Part shown: piece after piece, positions 6,755 to 11,159 of the stretch
Layout: every line of letters begins with the position of its first letter
How positions within the stretch are numbered: position 1 is the stretch's first letter
Assembly: GCA_012518765.1 (NCBI GenBank)
Contig: JAAYRN010000004.1
Coordinates: forward strand, 1-11,159
Direction: 5' to 3'
Source: Bacteroidales bacterium
GTDB lineage: Bacteria; Bacteroidota; Bacteroidia; Bacteroidales; WCHB1-69
Length of the DNA stretch: 11,159 bases
The notes under the pieces: model-generated
What the model was told of the DNA's origin: nothing
What the model saw: the letters and a program-made list of their open reading frames with translations, nothing else
Databases searched by the model: none
Made by a program: the position numbers and the translations under genes

Positions 6755-6869
6755 AATCAAGCAGGCAGAAAGTGCTAATTTGAAGGGCAGTACAACTAAT
6801 AAACTTTATCGCAAATTGACAGTGAAGTGTTCCGAAATACCCGTCAGCTTTTAGCCTCAAACGTTAGAA
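6739..6869 (+). other. Integron attC-like recombination site downstream of the methyltransferase
   Basis: The outer boxes are GCATAAC at 6739-6745 (R''-like, consensus RYYYAAC) and GTTAGAA at 6863-6869 (R'-like, consensus GTTRRRY, last base off consensus). Inside them lies a perfect 9 bp inverted repeat, AGGCTAAAA at 6748-6756 and TTTTAGCCT at 6849-6857 (L''/L'), with unpaired spacers of 2 and 5 bases. The central part holds a smaller stem, AATTTG at 6777-6782 with CAAATT at 6812-6817. Total length is about 131 bp, within the range known for attC sites and close to the Vibrio superintegron repeats. The right end, CTCAAACGTTAGA, closely resembles the end of known cassettes as I remember them. 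A 92-base loop rules out an ordinary terminator. Recombination would cut between G6863 and T6864. No integrase gene is in the window. Confidence 0.5.
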
Positions 6870-7022
6870 ACCGTTGCATTTAACCCAAATTACGAGAAAG
6901 AAAATATAATTATAAATCATTGATATATAGTGAATGAAGTTAATATTATCCATAAATTATACATGAATTTAAAACTCAAATGCGTAATTTAGAATAAATA
7001 GATTTTACATCTGTATTTTTTA

Positions 7023-7030
7023 TAATTTTG
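7023..7030 (+). promoter_or_regulatory. Promoter -7 box for guaD-era
   Basis: TAATTTTG followed by CAT matches TAnnTTTG and lies 23 bases before the guaD start codon, giving a leader of roughly 17 bases. No clear -33 TTTG was found. Between the attC-like site and this box (6870-7022) I see only AT-rich sequence with no gene. Confidence 0.45.
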
Positions 7031-7053
7031 CATTTACATTTCAATTAAAAAAA

Positions 7054-7539
7054 ATGATAACACAGGAAAATCAAGATAAAATATTTTTAAAACAAGCTAT
7101 TGCATTGGCAGTTGAAAATGTAAAAACTAAACAAGGAGGTCCCTTTGGAGCTATTATAGTTAAAGATAATCAGGTAATTGCAACAGGTACCAACATAGTA
7201 ACACAGAGCAATGACCCCAGTGCTCATGCTGAAATTTCAGCCATACGAAATGCTTGTAAAAAACTAAATACCTTTCATTTAGAAGATTGCACCCTTTATT
7301 CAAGTTGTGAACCTTGTCCCATGTGTTTAGGAGCTATTTATTGGGCTCATATCAAGCGTTTGATTTTTGCCGCCGATAAAACACAAGCAGCAGAAGCAGG
7401 TTTTGACGATAGTTTTATTTATAAAGAAATTGAATTACCTTACAACAAACGAAAAATAGACACCTTACACTGTCATGAAATGGAAGGGAATGCTCCTTTT
7501 GAAGCGTGGATTGCAAGTGAAAACAAGATAACTTATTAA
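7054..7539 (+). CDS. guaD: Guanine deaminase (cytidine-deaminase fold)
   Basis: Converts guanine to xanthine and ammonia in purine salvage or catabolism. The 161-residue protein has the zinc motifs HAE (H58, E60 as proton shuttle) and SCEPCPMC (C88 and C91 as zinc ligands, C85 nearby). It closely follows the Bacillus subtilis GuaD pattern, including GGPFGAIIVKDN (28-39), TQSNDPSAHAE (50-60), CLGAIYWA (91-98) and the C-terminal AEAGFDDSFIYKEI (about 112-125), which in GuaD takes part in the domain-swapped dimer. That last block separates it from the tRNA adenosine deaminase TadA, which shares the zinc motifs but not the tail. It is soluble and cytoplasmic. It is 5 bases upstream of era, and both probably use the promoter at 7023. 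It is the first gene after the attC-like site and may originally have faced the M16 gene divergently before the restriction-modification unit entered. Confidence 0.92.
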   Translation: MITQENQDKIFLKQAIALAVENVKTKQGGPFGAIIVKDNQVIATGTNIVTQSNDPSAHAEISAIRNACKKLNTFHLEDCTLYSSCEPCPMCLGAIYWAHIKRLIFAADKTQAAEAGFDDSFIYKEIELPYNKRKIDTLHCHEMEGNAPFEAWIASENKITY

Positions 7540-7544
7540 GAGAT

Positions 7545-8423
7545 ATGGAACATAAAGCAGGGTTTGTCAGCATTTTAGGATTGCCAAATGTAGGAAAATC
7601 AACCCTCATGAATGCTTTGATTGAAGAAGACCTATCAATCATTACATCTAAAGCTCAAACAACGCGTCATCGCATCATGGGAATTGTCAACGGCGAACAG
7701 TTTCAAATTGTATACTCCGATACGCCCGGGCTATTAAAACCCGCTTATAAAATGCAGGAATACATGATGAGGTATGTAGAATCTGCCCTACAAGATTCTG
7801 ACACAATCCTTTATATGATAGATGTAAACGAAAAAGAACACGACGTACAACTCGTAGAAAAAATAAATCAATTAAATATTCCTTTATTATTAGTTATCAA
7901 TAAAATAGACAAAGCCTCAGAAGCTCAAATCTTGGCTTGCAAAGAAAAGTGGGAATCTATTTTAAAACCTCGTGCCACTTTTTGTATTTCAGCATTAAAA
8001 CAAGTTGGATTAAACACCTTAACACAAAAAATAATAGAATTACTTCCTATCAGTCCTCCTTATTTTCCTAAAGATGAATTAACCGATAGACCCATGCGAT
8101 TTTTTGTGTCCGAAATTATTCGCGAAAAAATACTTTTATTGTTCCAAAAAGAGATTCCTTATAGTGTTGAAATTGAGATAGATTCTTACAAAGAAAGTAA
8201 AGATATCACCCGTATTGAAGCCATTATTTATGTGGAAAGAGAATCGCAAAAAGCTATTTTATTAGGACACAAAGGAGCGTCTATCAAGCAATTAGGAATA
8301 GAATCTCGTAAAAGCATAGAAGATTTTATTGACCACAAAGTCTATTTATCGTTAAGTATTAAGGTTCAAAAAGATTGGCGAAACAATGATTCTCGTTTGA
8401 AAAAATTTGGATACGAAATATAA
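7545..8423 (+). CDS. era: GTPase Era (16S rRNA / 30S ribosome maturation)
   Basis: Era binds the 3' end of 16S rRNA and assists 30S subunit maturation. The 292 residues match the family length. GTPase motifs are G1 GLPNVGKS (12-19, with Leu where most Era proteins have Arg or Asn), switch I with TTRH (39-42), G3 DTPG (59-62), G4 NKID (119-122) and G5 SALK (149-152). The C-terminal KH domain contains its RNA-binding loop GHKGASIKQLG (241-251). The start MEHKAGFVSILG is a typical Era N terminus; only 5 bases separate it from the guaD stop, so the two are co-transcribed. The gene ends 3 bases from the end of the convergent zupT gene, leaving no room for a separate terminator. Confidence 0.97.
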   Translation: MEHKAGFVSILGLPNVGKSTLMNALIEEDLSIITSKAQTTRHRIMGIVNGEQFQIVYSDTPGLLKPAYKMQEYMMRYVESALQDSDTILYMIDVNEKEHDVQLVEKINQLNIPLLLVINKIDKASEAQILACKEKWESILKPRATFCISALKQVGLNTLTQKIIELLPISPPYFPKDELTDRPMRFFVSEIIREKILLLFQKEIPYSVEIEIDSYKESKDITRIEAIIYVERESQKAILLGHKGASIKQLGIESRKSIEDFIDHKVYLSLSIKVQKDWRNNDSRLKKFGYEI

Positions 8424-8426
8424 AAT

Positions 8427-9230
8427 TTACATTAGCAGTATCAAACTCAAAGCCATAATTCCCATTCCTACTACAAGACCGTAAATAGCAATGTGATGTT
8501 CGCCATATTCATGAGCGGTAGGTAGCAATTCATCGAAAGAAATAAACACCATAATTCCTGCAACTATAGCAAACACGCAACCCAACAATGTACTCGATAT
8601 AAAAGGAGCTAAAAACGCATAAGCCAAAAGTCCACCTATTGGCTCAGCTAAGCCCGATAAAAGAGAAAGATAAAAAGCCTTTTTCTTATTTCCTGTAGCA
8701 TGATAAACAGGCACAGCTACAGCAATTCCTTCTGGAATATTATGAATAGCAATAGCTACAGCAATAACCACTCCCAAGGTAGGATTTTCTAATACAGTCA
8801 TAAAAGTAGCTATCCCCTCTGGAAAATTATGAATGGAAATAGCCAAAGCCGTAACAATTCCCATTTTCATCAATTTTTGATTTTTTTGAAGAGGTTCTTC
8901 CATGTTTTCTATCTTTTTTACCTCATGTGGATTTTCATTAGAAGGCACTAATCTATCTATTAATCCAATAAAAAAAATACCCGCAAAAAAACAAAGTACC
9001 GTTAATATCAGTCCTGTTTTATCGCCCCACTCGGCAGTTAACAAAACTTCTGACTCTCTAAATAGCTCAACAAAAGACACGTATATCATTACTCCTGCCG
9101 AAAGCCCCAACGAAAAAGAAAGGAAGCGAGTATTAGTCCTACGAGCAAAAAGTGCTATTAATCCTCCAAATCCTGTAGATAAGCCAGCAAATAAAGTTAA
9201 TAAGAAAGCTAAAAGTAAATTTTCCTGCAT
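8427..9230 (-). CDS. zupT: ZIP-family divalent metal (zinc) transporter, ZupT type
   Basis: An inner-membrane importer for Zn2+ and probably other divalent metals. The 267 residues show eight hydrophobic segments: two near 5-30 and 36-58, one at about 73-93, then after a polar cytoplasmic loop (95-122) helices from 123 on. The paired metal-binding signatures HNFPEG (134-139) and HNIPEG (163-168) lie in helices 4 and 5 and form the transport site. E55 in FVELF, SGLAEPIGG (192-200) and AGIMVFISFDELLP (224-237) also match the ZupT pattern, as do length and overall order. The 95-122 loop is charged but not histidine-rich, unlike many ZIP proteins. The ATG at 9228-9230 begins the first helix almost at once. 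It is a single-gene transcript with its own promoter box at 9245-9252, divergent from the GNAT/racemase operon. No zinc-regulator (Zur) site was recognised. Confidence 0.93.
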   Translation of the reverse strand: MQENLLLAFLLTLFAGLSTGFGGLIALFARRTNTRFLSFSLGLSAGVMIYVSFVELFRESEVLLTAEWGDKTGLILTVLCFFAGIFFIGLIDRLVPSNENPHEVKKIENMEEPLQKNQKLMKMGIVTALAISIHNFPEGIATFMTVLENPTLGVVIAVAIAIHNIPEGIAVAVPVYHATGNKKKAFYLSLLSGLAEPIGGLLAYAFLAPFISSTLLGCVFAIVAGIMVFISFDELLPTAHEYGEHHIAIYGLVVGMGIMALSLILLM

Positions 9231-9244
9231 TTTTTTTGTTTTTG

Positions 9245-9252
9245 CAAAAATA
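9245..9252 (-). promoter_or_regulatory. Promoter -7 box for zupT
   Basis: On the minus strand the sequence reads TATTTTTG followed by CA, matching TAnnTTTG, only 14 bases from the zupT start codon. This implies a very short leader of about 8 bases. No clear -33 element is present. Confidence 0.4.
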
Positions 9253-9356
9253 TATATTTAATCGAAACGAAAAATAGGTTTTTAATCCTCAATTTTTAAA
9301 AATACCTATGATTAGCGAAATTCACATTTTTTGCCTGAAAAACCTCAAATATATTG

Positions 9357-9372
9357 ATATTATGAATAATAT
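9357..9372. promoter_or_regulatory. AT-rich palindrome, candidate operator for the GNAT/racemase operon
   Basis: ATATTAT-GA-ATAATAT is a perfect 7-2-7 inverted repeat. A second perfect 7 bp inverted repeat, CAAATAT at 9346-9352 and ATATTTG at 9369-9375, encloses it. Both end on the -33 TTTG element, a typical place for a regulator to bind. In such AT-rich sequence some palindromy is expected by chance, so the functional claim is weak. Confidence 0.3.
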
Positions 9373-9403
9373 TTGGTTTTTTATCAAAAAAATTATACTT
9401 TTG
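9372..9403 (+). promoter_or_regulatory. Promoter for the GNAT/racemase operon
   Basis: TTTG at 9372-9375, 20 bases, then TACTTTTG at 9396-9403: a full match to the Bacteroidetes TTTG-N19-21-TAnnTTTG promoter and the best one in this window. The predicted transcription start near 9410 leaves a leader of about 65 bases, longer than for the neighbours, with a weak possible hairpin (GTTTG at 9411-9415 and CAAAC at 9431-9435). Confidence 0.65.
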
Positions 9404-9474
9404 TCGTTCCGTTTGCTATAAAACAGCATACAAACTTGAAACTTTTGACCTAAAACACAAAAAAATCAATTTTA

Positions 9475-9918
9475 ATGACTAACATAAAGTTGTTTGTTCC
9501 AGAAGACAAACCAACTAAAAAAGAAAAAAATCAAATAATTAATTTTTTATTTGAAAATTTACAAGAGTACGGAGACCCTAAACCTGCCATCGAAAATGCA
9601 GTAAATTATGCACTAAAAACAATTCCATCTTTTGGTGGAACTATATTAGTATCCTATGCAAAGGAGAAAATTTCAGGAGTAGCCGTTTTGAATCAAACAG
9701 GGATGAAAAATTATATTCCAGAAAACATCCTTGTTTATATCGCTACGGATAAAAATAAAAGGGCTCAAGGTATAGGGAAAAAATTATTGCAGAAAACCTT
9801 GGATATAACTCAAGGGAATATTGCCTTACATGTTGAACCTCACAATCCTGCTAAATATTTATATGAAAAATTAGGATTTGAAAAAAAATACATTGAAATG
9901 AGGTATATTAAATCATAA
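9475..9918 (+). CDS. GNAT-family N-acetyltransferase
   Basis: A 147-residue GCN5-related acetyltransferase that would transfer an acetyl group from acetyl-CoA to an amine. The acetyl-CoA pyrophosphate loop is RAQGIG (96-101) after the strand ILVYIATD (85-92), and the C-terminal motif LYEKLGFEKKYIEMRY (129-144) is typical of the fold. The N-terminal half (EYGDPKPAIENAVNYALK) is less conserved and gives no substrate clue. It is cytoplasmic, with no targeting signal. The racemase gene begins 2 bases after its stop codon, so the two are a tightly coupled operon and may act on the same amino acid. A role in acetylating a D- or L-amino acid is an inference from context only. Confidence 0.85.
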   Translation: MTNIKLFVPEDKPTKKEKNQIINFLFENLQEYGDPKPAIENAVNYALKTIPSFGGTILVSYAKEKISGVAVLNQTGMKNYIPENILVYIATDKNKRAQGIGKKLLQKTLDITQGNIALHVEPHNPAKYLYEKLGFEKKYIEMRYIKS

Positions 9919-9920
9919 AC

Positions 9921-11000
9921 ATGGCTTTTATAACAATTGATAGTAAAAAACTAAAATCAAATTTTAAGTACTTAAACGAAATTTTCAAAAAACAATCTAT
10001 AAAATGGGCTGTTGTTACCAAACTATTAAGTGGAAACAAAAACTACTTAACTGAATTATTAACTCTTGATATAAAGCAAGTCGCAGATTCTCGTGTTTCA
10101 AATTTGAGAGCAATAAAATCAATTAATCCACACATAGAAACTATTTATATCAAACCTCCGCCTAAAAGCTCCATAGTAGGAGTTGTAAAATATGCAGATA
10201 TTAGCATGAACACCGAAATAGAAACTATAAAACGCTTATCAGAGGAGGCTCAAAAACAAAATAAAATCCATAAGATAATTATAATGATAGAATTAGGAGA
10301 CCTCAGAGAAGGAGTAATGGGTGAGAATTTTGTTGATTTTTATGAAAATGTCTTCAAACTGAAAAACATAAAAATTGTCGGTATTGGAGCTAATTTATCT
10401 TGCCTAAATGGAGTACTACCCAACCCAGATAAATTAATACAACTAAGTTTATATAAAGAACTTATTGAAGCTAAGTTTGATAAAAAAATAACTTATGTAT
10501 CGGGAGGCTCTTCCGTAACAATGCACCTTATTTTAAAAAACTTACTCCCTAAAGGAATTAACCACTTCAGAGTAGGAGAATCTTTTTTCTTAGGTACAGA
10601 CGTTTATAATAACACAGACCTAAAAAATTTACATACCGATGTTTTTAAACTATATGCAGAAATAATAGAACTAATAGAAAAACCCATAGTCCCCTTAGGA
10701 GAAATGGGAAGTAATTTAGAGGGAGAAACTCATAGTTTTAACCCTAAAGATATTGGGAAGCAATCATATAGGGCTATAGTCGATTTGGGTTTGTTAGATG
10801 CTGAAATTGACCATCTTAAATTAGCTGATAAAAACTTGAGTTTTGCAGGAGCCAGCTCCGACATGATAGTTATAGATTTACATCAAAACAAAGAAAAATA
10901 TAAAGTTGGTGATTTTATAGAAATAAAATTAGACTATATGGCAATACTTAGAATTATGAATTCCAGATATATAGAAAAGAAAATAATAAATAAAGAGTAA
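9921..11000 (+). CDS. Alanine/ornithine racemase-family PLP enzyme (fold type III)
   Basis: A 359-residue pyridoxal-phosphate enzyme with the alanine-racemase TIM barrel followed by a short beta domain. The Schiff-base lysine is K34 in WAVVTKLLSGNK, in place of the VxKANAYGHG of classical Alr. Other family landmarks are ADSRVSNLRAI (56-66), ELGDLREG (124-131), GANLSC (156-161), the phosphate-binding SGGSS (194-198), RVGES (217-221), and the C-terminal GASSDM (310-315). The DLREG, SGGSS and GASSDM set is characteristic of the group that includes clostridial ornithine racemase rather than of cell-wall Alr or DadX. The likely reaction is interconversion of L and D forms of an amino acid such as ornithine, lysine, serine or alanine; the substrate is unresolved. 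It is the second gene of the operon with the GNAT protein, 2 bases apart. The start is the ATG at 9921. Confidence 0.88.
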   Translation: MAFITIDSKKLKSNFKYLNEIFKKQSIKWAVVTKLLSGNKNYLTELLTLDIKQVADSRVSNLRAIKSINPHIETIYIKPPPKSSIVGVVKYADISMNTEIETIKRLSEEAQKQNKIHKIIIMIELGDLREGVMGENFVDFYENVFKLKNIKIVGIGANLSCLNGVLPNPDKLIQLSLYKELIEAKFDKKITYVSGGSSVTMHLILKNLLPKGINHFRVGESFFLGTDVYNNTDLKNLHTDVFKLYAEIIELIEKPIVPLGEMGSNLEGETHSFNPKDIGKQSYRAIVDLGLLDAEIDHLKLADKNLSFAGASSDMIVIDLHQNKEKYKVGDFIEIKLDYMAILRIMNSRYIEKKIINKE

Positions 11001-11010
11001 AAAAAACACA

Positions 11011-11037
11011 AATAATCCTTCGAAGTTCATTATTTTT
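11011..11037 (+). terminator. Weak candidate terminator after the racemase gene
   Basis: AATAAT at 11011-11016 can pair with ATTATT at 11029-11034, with a CTTC/GAAG core between them, and the right arm runs into a short T stretch. The stem is AT-rich and imperfect, so this is only a tentative terminator. Confidence 0.3.
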
Positions 11038-11134
11038 CCTGACTTCCGCACATTTTTTTGTTAAAAATCTATCTATTTGATTCTCAATCATTTTTAATGT
11101 TGATTTACTTGATTTTGGGTGTTAATTTTAGTTT

Positions 11135-11142
11135 TATCTTTG
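11135..11142 (+). promoter_or_regulatory. Promoter -7 box for a gene beyond the right edge
   Basis: TATCTTTG followed by CA matches TAnnTTTG, with a TTTG at 11114-11117 only 17 bases upstream. The predicted start is near 11149. The ATG at 11148 is too close to the predicted start to be trusted as a translation start; the gene itself lies outside the window. Confidence 0.45.
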
Positions 11143-11159
11143 CATTCATGTTTGTTAGA

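Noticed and set aside
6748..6857. The AGGCTAAAA/TTTTAGCCT inverted repeat as an intrinsic terminator
   Set aside because: The arms are separated by 92 bases and no T tract follows. The attC-like layout explains it better.
6666..6860. A 64-residue minus-strand ORF across the methyltransferase 3' end and the attC-like site
   Set aside because: It overlaps the well-supported methyltransferase C terminus and shows no protein features.
8902..9261. A 119-residue plus-strand ORF opposite zupT
   Set aside because: It is antisense to the clear ZupT protein, rich in Ser, Pro, Asn and Lys, with no motif or promoter.

Overview
The window looks like a low-GC member of the Bacteroidota. I infer this from the AT-rich sequence, from repeated upstream elements of the form TAnnTTTG (the -7 box of the Bacteroidetes sigma factor, often followed by CA), from the near absence of Shine-Dalgarno sequences, and from the gene types (M20C dipeptidase PepD, Era beginning with a HKAGFV-type N terminus, orphan M16 peptidase homologue). 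No rRNA, tRNA, CRISPR array or insertion sequence was recognised.

Layout. Bases 1-791 (minus) hold the N-terminal two thirds of a CoA-disulfide-reductase-like flavoprotein that runs off the left edge. It is preceded in the same transcript by a small MarR-type regulator whose 5' end is abnormal: there is no ATG in frame, and a 42-codon ORF precedes it. Bases 1461-3459 (plus) carry pepD (Xaa-His dipeptidase) and a YfcE/MJ0936-type metallophosphoesterase. A minus-strand M16 (pitrilysin-like) protein that has lost its zinc-binding motif ends exactly against the phosphoesterase stop codon.

Bases 5080-6754 are a two-gene type II restriction-modification unit: a PD-(D/E)xK nuclease with an adenine/cytosine-N methyltransferase 4 bases downstream. 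The methyltransferase stop codon lies inside a ~130 bp structure (6739-6869) that has the layout of an integron attC site, with outer boxes GCATAAC/GTTAGAA and a perfect 9 bp inner inverted repeat. The restriction-modification unit therefore looks like a mobile gene cassette inserted between the M16 gene and guaD. This is the most interesting feature of the window.

Bases 7054-8423 (plus) carry guanine deaminase (guaD) and the ribosome-assembly GTPase era, 5 bases apart. A ZupT-type ZIP metal transporter (minus) converges on era with a 3-base gap. Bases 9475-11000 (plus) form a two-gene operon of a GNAT acetyltransferase and a fold-III PLP amino-acid racemase of the alanine/ornithine racemase type. 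It is driven by the best promoter in the window (TTTG-N20-TACTTTTG) and has an AT-rich palindrome directly upstream. The right edge holds a weak terminator and the promoter of a further gene outside the window.

How it fits together: most genes are housekeeping (peptide turnover, purine salvage, ribosome biogenesis, metal uptake). The accessory parts are the restriction-modification cassette, the thiol-redox regulator/flavoprotein pair and the racemase/acetyltransferase pair.
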